NCBI GenBank assembly: GCA_003020945.1 | Contig: PXRU01000030.1 | Span: forward strand, 1-55,955 | Length of the DNA: 55,955 bases | Origin: Halobacteriales archaeon QS_6_71_20 | GTDB lineage: Archaea > Halobacteriota > Halobacteria > Halobacteriales > Haloferacaceae | Direction: 5' to 3' | Shown: positions 1 through 8,627 of the stretch, one piece after another | How positions within the stretch are numbered: position 1 is the stretch's first letter | Layout of the letters: each line of letters begins with the position of its first letter | Position numbers and translations under genes: made by a program | The notes under the pieces: model-generated | Databases searched by the model: none | What the model was told of the DNA's origin: nothing | Seen by the model: the letters and a program-made list of their open reading frames with translations, nothing else

Positions 1-579
1 CTGTTCGTCGGGGATTTCCGCGACCGCGACGCGTTCTTCAAGCTGCGGGAGGGGCTCCGGCAGTATCTCGAACGGTATCGGTCGATCGCCGACCGGACGA
101 CCCTGGTGGTGTTCTTCGAGCCGCCCGACGGGGAGCAAAGCGAGCGGGAGTACCGGGAGCAGTTCTGGCGGATCCTCGAGTTCCTGAACGAGCGGGACCC
201 GGAGCCGTGGCCGGACGACGTGCCCGCCGACCCGAGCGACCCGGAGTGGGAGTTCTGCTTCGCGGGGGAGTCGATGTTCGTCGTCGGCCGCGCCCCGTTC
301 TACACCGACCGGAAGAGCAGGTACACGCCCCACGGACTGGAGCTGACGATCCAGCCGCGGAGCGTCCTCGACGACGTGGGCGGCGAGACGGTCGACGGCC
401 GGCGCGCGCGCTCAGTGATCAGGAACCGGCTGGCTGACTACGACGACGTCGACCCGCATCCGGACATCGGCGACTACACCGACCCCGACAGCCGGGAGTG
501 GAAACAGTACTTCCTCCCGAGATCCGGGGGCGAGAGCATCGACGAGTTCCCGTTCGAGATCACGACGGAGCGCCTGTAG
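1..579 (+). CDS. YqcI/YcgG family protein, 5' end outside window
   Basis: The frame is open from base 1, so the true start lies upstream; 192 codons are visible. The middle carries the family-like stretch FCFAGESMFVVG followed by an Arg/Tyr-rich segment (residues about 80-110 of the visible part), then a His/Asp-rich tail. I assign it to the YqcI/YcgG family, now grouped with heme-oxygenase-like (HDO-type) enzymes; a characterised relative, GntA, N-hydroxylates an arginine-derived substrate. Nothing nearby identifies the substrate, so the function here is open. The next gene downstream is a convergent pseudogene. Assignment rests on remembered family motifs, not a search. Confidence 0.7.
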   Translation: MFVGDFRDRDAFFKLREGLRQYLERYRSIADRTTLVVFFEPPDGEQSEREYREQFWRILEFLNERDPEPWPDDVPADPSDPEWEFCFAGESMFVVGRAPFYTDRKSRYTPHGLELTIQPRSVLDDVGGETVDGRRARSVIRNRLADYDDVDPHPDIGDYTDPDSREWKQYFLPRSGGESIDEFPFEITTERL

Positions 580-674
580 TGCTCCGTCGATCGTCGATCG
601 AAGGGGGAGGTCTGCGTAGTTCGATTCGCGCGTCTTCGGACGCGAATCGCCGGTCGACGTCGGAATCCTCGCCG

Positions 675-1095
675 TTCAGTGCGTTCGTCCGGGTCGACGG
701 CGACCCACTCCGTCGCGGCGGTCCCGTCCTCCAGCCCGGCCGGAAACGGGTACTCAGGGGCGAGCCGGTAGTCGACCGAGACGACGACACAGTCCGCCTC
801 GTCGGCGAGCACCCGATAGATCCCGTCCGCGGTGTCGAGCGAGCCGATCACCCAGCCACCGCCGTGGAGATAGACGAGCGTCGGGAACGGCCCCGTTCCC
901 TCGGGCGTGTACACCCTGACCGGGATCTCGCGGTCGCCCCCTCCGTCGCGGGCGGGGACGGTCCTCGACGGTCCCCGGGTCGGGCACGTCGGTCGGGGCG
1001 CCGCATCATTCGGCGAAGAACTCCCGCGCCTCCGGCGGCGAGAGGTCCCGCAGGTCCGGCATGTCGGCGTCGGCCATCGCCTCCAGCAGCGCCAT
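675..1095 (-). pseudogene. Alpha/beta hydrolase (HSL-type esterase) pseudogene
   Basis: An ATG at 1095 opens a normal-looking N-terminus (MALLEAMADADMPDL...) that hits an in-frame TGA after 29 codons. The same frame continues to ...PGTVEDR, where reading must shift to recover VPARDGGGDREIPVRVYTPEG. From there the HSL/acetyl-esterase core is clear: YLHGGGWVIGSLD (oxyanion HGGG) and DYRLAPEYPFPAG. Homology stops near 675, before the nucleophile GDSAGG block, so Ser, Asp and His of the triad are all absent. At least one stop, one frameshift and a 3' truncation make this non-functional as sequenced. It lies downstream of folD on the same strand. Confidence 0.85.
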
Positions 1096-1209
1096 CGCCT
1101 CCGGTGAAGGTCGTCGTCGCGGTCTATTCCGGCCGATACCGATGGACGGGAAATAAATCACCGCCCCGGTCGCCCGGCGGGGGCGCGGCGACCGCGTCGC
1201 CGGCCCCGC

Positions 1210-2094
1210 TCAGGGGAGGTCGACGTCGACGCCGTGCTGCTCGGCGGCGGCGTTCACCGTGTTGTACAGCAGCATCGCGCGCGTCATCGGGCCGACCCCG
1301 CCGGGGACGGGGGTGATCGCCCCGGCCGTGTCGCGCACGCCCTCGTAGTCGACGTCGCCCACGAGCGTCGACTCGCCGTCGCGCTCGACGCGGTTGATCC
1401 CCACGTCGATGACGGTCGCGCCCTCGCTCACCATGTCGGCGGTGATCATCTCGGGGACGCCCGCGGCGGCGACGACGACATCCGCCCGGCGGGTGTGCTC
1501 GGCGAGGTCCTCCGTCCGGGAGTGACACACCGTGGTGGTGGCGTGTCCGCCCTCGCCGCGGCCGAACAGGAGGTTCGCGGTCGGCTTGCCGACGATGTCG
1601 GAGCGGCCGACGACGACCGCCTCCGCCCCCTCGGTGTCGACGCCGGCGGCGTCGAGCAGGCGCTGGATGCCGTGGGGCGTGCAGGGCTTGAAGCGGGGGT
1701 TGCCGGCGACCAGGCGGCCGACGTTCTCGGGGTGGAACCCGTCGACGTCCTTCGCGGGGTCGACCGAGCGGAGCACCCGGCGCGTGTCGACGTGGTCGAC
1801 GACGGGCATCTGCACGAGGATCCCGTGGACGCCGTCGTCGGCGTTCAGTTCGTCGATCGTGTCGTACAGCTCCGCGGCGGGCGCCTCGCTGTCCACGTCG
1901 ACGTGAACCCCCTCGATCCCGACCTCCTCGCAGTCGTTCTGCTTCATCGAGACGTACGTCTCGCTGGCGGGGTCGTCGCTCATCAGCACGGTCGCGAGCG
2001 CGGGCTCGACGCCCGCCTCGGTCAGCGTCTCCACGCAGTTCGCGACGCCGGAGCGGATCTCGGCGGCGACGGCGCTGCCGTCGATGTCCGTCAT
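1210..2094 (-). CDS. folD: Bifunctional methylene-THF dehydrogenase / methenyl-THF cyclohydrolase
   Basis: A 294-residue protein, normal length for FolD. It interconverts 5,10-methylene-THF and 10-formyl-THF with NADP in the cytoplasm. Visible motifs are the catalytic Tyr47-x3-Lys51 (YVSMK), the LVQMPV loop, PCTPHGIQRLL, the nucleotide-binding VVVGRSDIVGKPTANLL and the C-terminal PGGVGPMTRAMLL. It lies 113 bases downstream of glyA on the same strand. GlyA makes methylene-THF from serine and FolD uses it, so the two form a one-carbon unit feeding purine and formyl-group synthesis. Haloarchaea use folate-type carriers, which fits. The ATG at 2094 precedes the first conserved residues by a normal distance. 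Confidence 0.96.
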   Translation of the reverse strand: MTDIDGSAVAAEIRSGVANCVETLTEAGVEPALATVLMSDDPASETYVSMKQNDCEEVGIEGVHVDVDSEAPAAELYDTIDELNADDGVHGILVQMPVVDHVDTRRVLRSVDPAKDVDGFHPENVGRLVAGNPRFKPCTPHGIQRLLDAAGVDTEGAEAVVVGRSDIVGKPTANLLFGRGEGGHATTTVCHSRTEDLAEHTRRADVVVAAAGVPEMITADMVSEGATVIDVGINRVERDGESTLVGDVDYEGVRDTAGAITPVPGGVGPMTRAMLLYNTVNAAAEQHGVDVDLP

Positions 2095-2207
2095 ACCCGG
2101 GAGGCGGACGGCGGAGCGTAAGTATCCTCGGGTTCGTGCACACCTACGCGTCTCTCGACGGATAGATGTTCACGTTCGTGGATAGCCGTCGGGCGAATCT
2201 CGGTCCG

Positions 2208-3461
2208 TCAGTCGTACAGCGGATGCTCGTCGGTGAGTTCGTCGACGCGCTCGCGCACCTCGGCGATCACGGAGTCGTCATCGACGTTGTCGACGACGCG
2301 GTGGATGAGGTCGCCCACCTCGCGGTGGGCGGCCTCGTCGAACCCGCGGGTGGTGAGCGCCGGCGTGCCCGCGCGGATGCCCGACGGGTCGAACGGGGAG
2401 CGCGTCTCGCCGGGCACCGTGTTCGCGTTCAGGACGATGCCGGCGTCCGCGAGCGCGTCCTCGGCGTCGCCGCCGGAGACGTCCGGATGCGACTCCCGGA
2501 GGTCGACGAGCACGAGGTGGGTGTCCGTGCCGCCGGAGACGACCTCGAAGCCGTTGTCCGCGAACGACGCCGCCAGCGCCTCGGCGTTGTCGACCACCTG
2601 CCGGGCGTACGCCTCGAACTCGGGCCGGAGCGCCTCCTCGAACCCGACCGCCTTGCCCGCGACGTTGTGCATCAGGGGGCCGCCCTGCCCGCCGGGGAAC
2701 ACCGCGGCGTCGACGTCGTCGGCGTACTCCTCGTCGCACATGACGATGCCGCCCCGCCCCGCCCGGATCGTCTTGTGGGTGGAGCCGGTGACGAAGTCGG
2801 CGACGCCGACCGGCGAGTCGTGGACGCCGGCGGCGACCAGTCCCGTGATGTGGGCGATGTCCGAGAGGTGGTAGGCGTCGACCGCGTCGGCGGCCGCCTG
2901 GATGCGGTCCCACTCCACCTCCCGGGGGTACGCCGAGAACCCCGAGACGACGATGTCGGGGTCGAACGACTCCGCCCGCGCCGCCAGCGCCTCGTAGTCG
3001 ATGTACCCCGTCTCGGGGTCGACGCGGTACTGCTCCACATCGAACAGCTGGCCCGTGAAGTTCGCGGGATGGCCGTGGCTGAGGTGGCCGCCGTGTTCCA
3101 GCTCCAGCGAGAGGATCCTGTCGCCCGGGTCGAGCACCGCCAGGTAGACGGCCATGTTCGCCTGCGTGCCCGAGTGGGGCTGGACGTTGACGTGGTCGGC
3201 GCCCCACAGCTCCTTCGCGCGCTCGACCGCGAGCTGCTCGACCTCGTCGGCGTGCTCGCAGCCGGCGTAGTAGCGCTCGCCGGGGTAGCCCTCGGCGTAC
3301 TTGTTCGTCAGGGCGCTTCCCTGCGCCTCCAGGACGGCCTCCGAGACGTGGTTCTCGGAGGCGATCATCGCGAGCGTGTCCTGCTGGCGCCGCACCTCGC
3401 CGGCGAGGGCGTCCGCGACGGCGGGGTCCGTCTCGCGGACCTGCGGGTGTTCCATACTCAC
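2208..3461 (-). CDS. glyA: Serine hydroxymethyltransferase
   Basis: A 417-residue PLP enzyme converting serine plus THF into glycine and methylene-THF. Visible are the N-terminal MIASENHVSEAVLEAQGS (substrate loop), NKYAEGYPGERYYAGCEHAD, the NVQPHSGTQANMAVY block, and the PLP-lysine motif TGSTHKTIRAGRGG with Lys230. Length and motif order are standard. The ATG at 3461 gives MSMEHPQVRETDPAV; the second Met is an equally possible start. It is followed on the same strand by folD, an arrangement that links serine-derived C1 units to FolD. The upstream region is shared with the divergent CHAT gene beginning at 3554, so about 92 bases must hold both promoters. Confidence 0.97.
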   Translation of the reverse strand: MSMEHPQVRETDPAVADALAGEVRRQQDTLAMIASENHVSEAVLEAQGSALTNKYAEGYPGERYYAGCEHADEVEQLAVERAKELWGADHVNVQPHSGTQANMAVYLAVLDPGDRILSLELEHGGHLSHGHPANFTGQLFDVEQYRVDPETGYIDYEALAARAESFDPDIVVSGFSAYPREVEWDRIQAAADAVDAYHLSDIAHITGLVAAGVHDSPVGVADFVTGSTHKTIRAGRGGIVMCDEEYADDVDAAVFPGGQGGPLMHNVAGKAVGFEEALRPEFEAYARQVVDNAEALAASFADNGFEVVSGGTDTHLVLVDLRESHPDVSGGDAEDALADAGIVLNANTVPGETRSPFDPSGIRAGTPALTTRGFDEAAHREVGDLIHRVVDNVDDDSVIAEVRERVDELTDEHPLYD

Positions 3462-3553
3462 GTTCCGGGTAGCGTCATCAAAAAGCCATCCGTACCGTCA
3501 CGAGTCGCCCCCGACAGGGCTAAATGGGGTCACTTCGGAGAGGGGGGACGTCG

Positions 3554-5626
3554 ATGCACGTCGAGACGACCGACGAGGGGTTGCGCGCGGTCGACGCCGC
3601 GAAGAACTCCCTCGCCGTCCGAACGGAGCGCTGGTCCCCGACGCCGGAGGGGCCGTCGCTCGTCGACGGGATGCGGGCCCTCGGACTCGGCGACTCCGCC
3701 CCGGACGCGATCCGGACCGGCACGGTTCGGCGACTCGACTTCCCGCCGGTGTACGCGCCGGTCCGCGACGTCCACACCGGGGAGGTGTTCGACCTCGGGA
3801 GCGGCACCGGCCCGCTGTCGGTCCCCGAGGGGTCGTACGTCATGCGCGTCGAGAGTCGGGTCGACGCGTACGTCCGGTTCGACGGCGCGGCGACCGTCGA
3901 GAAGCCCCGCTACGAGCGGCTCCACGTGTCGTTCCCCGAGGAGACGGCCGTCTCGGTCGGGTTCGCGGCGGCCGTCGAGGAGGACGCGCCGACGGTCACC
4001 GTGCCGGAGACGCCGTCCGGCGTCGCCGAGGCGCTGTCGGCGTTCCCGACGGGCCACCGGACCGCGACGGCCGACCGCTCGTTCGCGACGATGCGGGGAC
4101 GCCCCCCGCGCGTCGAGTTCGGCGACACGGTCTCCGTCCCGGACGCCGTCCGGGATCGACGCGGCGACTCCGACGTCCGCGTCGTCGTTCCGGACGATCT
4201 CCGCTACCTGTTCACCGTCGCGCCGTTCGCCCACTACGTCGGCGCGCGCGTCGTCGCCGAGCCCGGCGCCGACCCCTCGCTGTCGGTGTGCGGCGAGCGT
4301 CACGAGCTTCCCGCCCTCCCCGAGTTCCAGTCGGAGGCGGGCTCGCTGCTGGAGCGGGCGTTCTACCTCGACTGTCTCGTCCGCGACGCCGGGCCGTACG
4401 GCTCGGGACTGTCGATCGCTTCGGTGCTGGAGGAGCTGGAGCTCGACGCCGAGGCGCTGTACGCCGCCTCGCCGGGCGAACGGCTGCGCGCGTACCTCGC
4501 GGCCCCGTTCGGGACGGTGGCCGACCGCTTCCCCGAGTGGCACCTCTCGATGGCGATCGACCCGCGGTACAACCACGTCCCGACGCTGTCGCATCTCCTG
4601 GCGAACGTCCCCCACGTGACCGTGGCGAAGGCGACCTCGCTGGGGGAAACCGAGTGGCTCGACACCTCCCTCGGCGACTTCTACCGGAGCGACCCCGGCG
4701 ACGTCGCCTCGGTCGAGCTGCTCCGTCCGGAGCTGGGCCCGGGTCGGACGCACGGCTGGCTGGCCGACGGCGTCCCGATAGACGCGTTCAAGACGGTCCC
4801 GGTCGCGTACGAGAACCGCGCCCGATACCTGGGCTCCGGCGGGGAGTCGACCTCCGTCGTCGCGGTGCTCAACGACGGCGAGATGCGCGAGGAACACGCC
4901 GAGGCGGTCGACCACTACCGCCGGCGCGCGGAGGCGCTCGACCTGGAGATCTCCCTGCGCGAGCACCTCACGGTCGAGGAGCTCGCGACGGTGTTCGAGT
5001 CGGGCACCGACCTCCTCCACTACGTGGGCCACTGCGAGTGCGACGGGCTCCGCTGTGCGGACGGCTACCTCTCGGCGTCGTCGCTCGCGGAGTCGAACGC
5101 CCAGACGTTCTTCCTGAACGCCTGTGGCTCCTACCGCGAGGGGATCGAGCTGATCCGGAAGGGGAGCGTCGCCGGCGGCGTCACGTTCGACGAAGTGCTC
5201 GACGGCCAGGCGGCGACGGTGGGGACGATGTTCGCGCGGCTGATGGTGAACGGCTACTGCGTCGAGCGGGCGCTCGGCAGGTCGCGCCGTCGGATCCTCA
5301 CGGGAAAAGACTACGCCGTCGTGGGCGACGGCACGCACGTCCTCACGCAGTCGGAGGACCTCATCGGGGCGGAGATCGAACTGATCCGGACCGACGACGA
5401 CCGTTTCCGGGTCGACGTCTCCATGGGAGCGCCGTGGACCGCGGGCGGGTTCTTCAGGCCGTATCTCCAGCGGAGCGACGAAACCCATCTCGCCGGGTCG
5501 ACCGTCGAGTACGAGGTCGACCGAGAGGAGCTGCTGGGGTTCCTCTCGTACGCCGACAACGCCGTCCTCTACGAGGGCGACCTCCACTGGTCGGACGTGC
5601 TCGCCGACCGACTGGCGACCGACTGA
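3554..5626 (+). CDS. CHAT-domain (caspase-like) protein
   Basis: A 690-residue protein. The chosen ATG at 3554 follows a purine-rich GGAGAGGGGGG; an alternative start ten codons upstream is less likely. The first about 330 residues show no motif I recognise. Residues about 380-560 look like a CHAT protease fold: HYVGH at 489-493 followed by FFLNACGS with Cys524, matching the His...Cys dyad spacing of CHAT/caspase/separase families. After it come VAGGVTFDEVLDGQAATVG and a C-terminal region about 110 residues long. There is no signal peptide or membrane segment, so it should be cytoplasmic. It stands alone between divergent glyA and a convergent tiny membrane gene. The substrate is unknown; some CHAT proteins act in defence or cell-death pathways, but no such partner gene is seen. 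Confidence 0.75.
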   Translation: MHVETTDEGLRAVDAAKNSLAVRTERWSPTPEGPSLVDGMRALGLGDSAPDAIRTGTVRRLDFPPVYAPVRDVHTGEVFDLGSGTGPLSVPEGSYVMRVESRVDAYVRFDGAATVEKPRYERLHVSFPEETAVSVGFAAAVEEDAPTVTVPETPSGVAEALSAFPTGHRTATADRSFATMRGRPPRVEFGDTVSVPDAVRDRRGDSDVRVVVPDDLRYLFTVAPFAHYVGARVVAEPGADPSLSVCGERHELPALPEFQSEAGSLLERAFYLDCLVRDAGPYGSGLSIASVLEELELDAEALYAASPGERLRAYLAAPFGTVADRFPEWHLSMAIDPRYNHVPTLSHLLANVPHVTVAKATSLGETEWLDTSLGDFYRSDPGDVASVELLRPELGPGRTHGWLADGVPIDAFKTVPVAYENRARYLGSGGESTSVVAVLNDGEMREEHAEAVDHYRRRAEALDLEISLREHLTVEELATVFESGTDLLHYVGHCECDGLRCADGYLSASSLAESNAQTFFLNACGSYREGIELIRKGSVAGGVTFDEVLDGQAATVGTMFARLMVNGYCVERALGRSRRRILTGKDYAVVGDGTHVLTQSEDLIGAEIELIRTDDDRFRVDVSMGAPWTAGGFFRPYLQRSDETHLAGSTVEYEVDREELLGFLSYADNAVLYEGDLHWSDVLADRLATD

Positions 5627-5812
5627 TCAGGGACCCTCGGAGGCGTCGCCGACGGAGGTGGTACCCGCGTCGAGCGCCTCCGCCGACGCGGGATCGCCCG
5701 CCAGCAGCAGTAACGCCAGCATACCCACGGTCAGCGCCACCCGGGGACGGGCGGCGACGACGGTAGTCGGACGCGAGCCGAGTACCCGGTCGAGAACGCC
5801 GTCTCGCTTCAT
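5627..5812 (-). CDS. Tiny single-pass membrane or secreted protein
   Basis: A 61-residue protein starting at the ATG at 5812. That start is chosen because an A/T-only box (5833-5844) lies 26 bases upstream, the usual leaderless spacing; two upstream in-frame ATGs would overlap the promoter. A basic N-terminus is followed by one hydrophobic segment (VALTVGMLALLLLAG, about residues 27-41), an Ala-Ser-Ala possible cleavage site, and a short acidic tail ending in GP. It resembles the very small haloarchaeal membrane proteins of the DUF7503 type (from memory). Its stop is back-to-back with the stop of the CHAT gene: the sequence TGATCA supplies both. Confidence 0.5.
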   Translation of the reverse strand: MKRDGVLDRVLGSRPTTVVAARPRVALTVGMLALLLLAGDPASAEALDAGTTSVGDASEGP

Positions 5813-5832
5813 ACCCTTCGTGATATACCACT

Positions 5833-5844
5833 GATTATTAAAAT
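5833..5844 (-). promoter_or_regulatory. TATA box of the tiny membrane gene
   Basis: On the minus strand this reads ATTTTAATAATC, centred about 26 bases before the ATG at 5812. It predicts a leaderless transcript and fixes the start codon of the 61-residue gene. Confidence 0.55.
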
Positions 5845-5927
5845 CCATGCCGGCGACGGCTTCCATGCGTCGGTAGTCGGGGCGTATTTCCGGGTTAGAG
5901 GTCTTGATTCTCCATAATTCCCGTTAG

Positions 5928-5940
5928 TATTAAATATATA
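5928..5940 (+). promoter_or_regulatory. TATA box of tbsP
   Basis: TATTAAATATATA, the strongest A/T run in the first 10 kb, is centred 27 bases before the ATG of tbsP. This is the spacing of a leaderless haloarchaeal promoter. Confidence 0.7.
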
Positions 5941-5961
5941 CGTGCCGGAGTCACAGGTACG

Positions 5962-6780
5962 ATGACCGCGAACCTGCTCGAACGGACCACGGAGGAGATC
6001 CTCCGAACGCTCCTCGACCGCGCCGAGGGCGATCTGGTAGTCGTCGACCCCAGCGAGGACGTGATCGAGTCGCTGATCGACGTCGCCGCCGACTACGACG
6101 GCGACCTCCCGACGCTGAACGTACTGGCCGACGGCCGGCTGCTGAAGACCGTGATGGACGACTTCCTCGTCGCCGGCGACGCCGCGAACCTGGTCGACGC
6201 CGACGAGATGACGATCCGCGAACTCGACGCCGACGCCGACAACACCCTCGTCGTCGGCGAGGACGAGCTGTACGCGCTCGTCACCGCCGCCGAGCACGTC
6301 GCCGCGCTGGCGGCCGACGACGACGAGTTCATCGCCGACGCCTACGAGACGTATCGCGGCCGATGGGCGGACGCCGACGAGTTCAACCTCCGGACGCCGG
6401 CGCTGTCGCGGGTCCGGTCGACGCTCGACGACGACATCGGCGATGGGGTGCGCGCCGACTTCGACAGCGTGCTGGCGTCGCTGGAGACCGCCCGCGGCGA
6501 CGGCGAGGGGCTCGACGAGGTGACGATCTCGCTGCTCGTCGCGGCAAAAAACGACGTGCTGCTGTACGACATCAGCAAGTGGGGCGAGGACGTGGGGATC
6601 GCCTCGAAGGCGACGTTCTCGCGGACGAAGACCCGCCTCGAGGATATGGGACTCATCGACACCGAGAAGGTGCCCATCGACGTCGGCCGCCCGCGGCTGC
6701 GCCTGAAGCTCGGCGACGACCGGCTCCGCGAGGCGGACGCCGGCGAACTTGCGGGCGTCGCCCATCGGATGCTGAACTGA
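5962..6780 (+). CDS. tbsP: TbsP (DUF5821) transcriptional regulator
   Basis: A 272-residue soluble protein matching the haloarchaeal DUF5821/TbsP family. It has an N-terminal alpha/beta domain (LVVVDPSEDVIESLIDVAAD, then NVLADGRLLKTVMDDFLVAG) and a C-terminal winged-helix-like segment at about 190-260, including KWGEDVGIASKATFSRTKTRL and a basic wing (RPRLRLKLGDDRLR). In Haloferax volcanii TbsP works with TrmB in controlling glycolytic gene expression and cell development. The gene is preceded by a strong TATA element and no leader. It is 42 bases from the downstream YcaO gene, so the two may be co-transcribed. Regulatory targets in this organism are inferred only from the relative. Confidence 0.8.
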   Translation: MTANLLERTTEEILRTLLDRAEGDLVVVDPSEDVIESLIDVAADYDGDLPTLNVLADGRLLKTVMDDFLVAGDAANLVDADEMTIRELDADADNTLVVGEDELYALVTAAEHVAALAADDDEFIADAYETYRGRWADADEFNLRTPALSRVRSTLDDDIGDGVRADFDSVLASLETARGDGEGLDEVTISLLVAAKNDVLLYDISKWGEDVGIASKATFSRTKTRLEDMGLIDTEKVPIDVGRPRLRLKLGDDRLREADAGELAGVAHRMLN

Positions 6781-6822
6781 GGCCGCACCGCGCTTTTTGT
6801 GCCGATCGCCCCACCGCCGAGC

Positions 6823-8541
6823 ATGGACATCGCCATCGTCGGCCCGGAGCCGGCCGCCGAGCCGGTCCGGAGGGCGCTCGACGGCGTCGAGGCGAACGTG
6901 ATGGCGGTCGAGGCCGGCCTGCTGGACGGCTTCGACCACGCCGTCGTCGTCGGGACGACCGGCGACGCGGCGTTCCGGACGGCCGCCGGGGCGGTCGACG
7001 ACTGGGTCGCCGTCGAGATCGGCGGCGTCGGCGGGCGGGCTGTCGAGGACGTTGACGCCGCGGTCGGCGTCTTCTCGGCGGAGTCGGGCTGTTACGACTG
7101 CCTCCGCGACCGGGTGAACGCGAACGTGCCGTCGACGGACGCGACCCCCCGGGGACGACGCAGCGCGGTCCGGTTCGCCGGGGCGCTGGCCGGCCGGCGG
7201 GTCATCCAGCATCTCTCCGGCGAGCCGGTCGCCGGCACCGTCACCGAGGTCGACGGGCGCGAGCGGTCGTTCCTCCTGTCGCCCGGCTGTGACTGCGCCG
7301 CCGAGCCGACCGGCTTCGAGCTGCGCGAGGCCGAGGCGGGGGTCGACCTCGACGACGCCGTCGACCGGATGGACCGCGCGGTCGACGACCGCCTCGGCGT
7401 CGTGACGGAGGTGGGCGAACGGGAGTCGTTCCCGGTGCCGTACTACATCGCGCGGACGACCGACACGGCGTCGTTCGCGGACGCCCGATGTGCGGAGTTC
7501 GCCGCCGGCGTCGCCGTCGACTGGGACGCCGCGTACGCCAAGGCGGTCGGCGAGGCGCTGGAGCGCTACTGCGCGGGCGTCTACCGCGAGTCGGCGTTCC
7601 GCTCGGCGCCGACGAACGCGGTCGTCGACGCGGTCCCGGTCGACCGGTTCGTCCGCCCGGCCGACGTCGAGACGCCGGACCCGGACGAGCCGCTCCCGTG
7701 GGTCGAGGGCGTCGACCTGGCGACGCGGGAGTCGGCGTCGCTGCCGGCCGAGTTCGTCGTGTTCCCCCCGCCGGCCGAGCGGTACGCCCCGGCGATCACG
7801 ACGGGACTCGGGCTGGGGAACTCGACCGCCGAGGCGACGCTGTCGGGGCTGTACGAGACGGTCGAGCGCGACGCCGCGATGCTGTCGTGGTACTCGACGT
7901 TCGAGCCGATGGGGCTGGACGTCGACGGCGAGGCGTTCGCCGCGCTGCGGCGGCGGGCGAGCGCGGAGGAGCTGACCGTGACGCCGCTGCTGCTCACGCA
8001 GGACGTCGACGTCCCCGTGGTCGGCGTGGCGGTCCACCGCGACGCCGACGACGGCGAGTGGCCCCGGTTCGCGGTCGGGTCGGCGGCGGACCTCGACGCC
8101 GCCGCGGCCGCCCGCGACGCGCTCGCGGAGGCGCTGCAGAACTGGATGGAGCTTCGGGCGATGGGGCCCGAGCGGGCCGACGAGCAGGAGGGCGCCATCG
8201 GCGCGTACGCCGACTTCCCCGAACGCGTCCGCGGGTTCGTCTCCCCCGAGGTGACGGTCCCCGCCGCCGACGTCACCGACGCCGCGGCCGCGGAACTGTC
8301 TGGCGTCGCCGAGGCCGAGGCGGTGCTCGACCGGCTCGACGCGGTCGGTCTGGACGCGTACGCGGCCCGGCTCACCGCCCGGGACGTGGCCGAACTCGGC
8401 TTCGAGGGCGTGCGCGTGCTCGTCCCCGAGGCGCAGCCGCTGTTCACCGGCGAGGCGTTCTTCGGCGACCGCCTCGACGACGTGTCGGCGTCGATGGGGT
8501 TCGAGCCGCGCCCGGAGAAGGCGTACCACCCGTTCCCTTGA
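6823..8541 (+). CDS. YcaO enzyme with N-terminal cyclodehydratase-partner-like domain
   Basis: A 572-residue protein. Residues 1-165 look like the E1/SagC-type partner of azole-forming YcaO enzymes and carry a likely zinc site, Cys90-x2-Cys93 (CYDC) and Cys156-x-Cys158 (CDC). From about 200 the YcaO ATP-binding fold is visible: GEALERYCAGVY, TTGLGLGNSTAEATLSGLYETVERDAAML and DALAEALQNWMELRA. The protein ends in YHPFP, resembling the proline-rich tail of azoline-forming YcaO proteins. YcaO enzymes use ATP to activate a peptide backbone amide. No TfuA, dehydrogenase or obvious Cys/Ser-rich precursor peptide is adjacent, so the substrate is unknown. ATG at 6823 chosen because it begins the Rossmann-like MDIAIVGPEPA. 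Confidence 0.8.
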   Translation: MDIAIVGPEPAAEPVRRALDGVEANVMAVEAGLLDGFDHAVVVGTTGDAAFRTAAGAVDDWVAVEIGGVGGRAVEDVDAAVGVFSAESGCYDCLRDRVNANVPSTDATPRGRRSAVRFAGALAGRRVIQHLSGEPVAGTVTEVDGRERSFLLSPGCDCAAEPTGFELREAEAGVDLDDAVDRMDRAVDDRLGVVTEVGERESFPVPYYIARTTDTASFADARCAEFAAGVAVDWDAAYAKAVGEALERYCAGVYRESAFRSAPTNAVVDAVPVDRFVRPADVETPDPDEPLPWVEGVDLATRESASLPAEFVVFPPPAERYAPAITTGLGLGNSTAEATLSGLYETVERDAAMLSWYSTFEPMGLDVDGEAFAALRRRASAEELTVTPLLLTQDVDVPVVGVAVHRDADDGEWPRFAVGSAADLDAAAAARDALAEALQNWMELRAMGPERADEQEGAIGAYADFPERVRGFVSPEVTVPAADVTDAAAAELSGVAEAEAVLDRLDAVGLDAYAARLTARDVAELGFEGVRVLVPEAQPLFTGEAFFGDRLDDVSASMGFEPRPEKAYHPFP

Positions 8542-8627
8542 GACCGGTAGCGCGAGGCCGACTTCGCACTCGCCGGGCCGAAGCCGGAGCGTTCTTGCCG
8601 TCCACGCCGCTTCACCGACACGACCGA

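Noticed and set aside
2166..4619. 817-codon open frame on the plus strand, antisense to glyA and into the CHAT gene
   Set aside because: Arg/Val/Gly-rich translation with no domain; it mirrors the codon pattern of glyA, as expected for antisense frames in 70% GC DNA.
5809..8529. 906-codon open frame antisense to tbsP and the YcaO gene
   Set aside because: Composition is Arg/Val/His/Asp repeats typical of an antisense shadow; both sense genes have clear family motifs.
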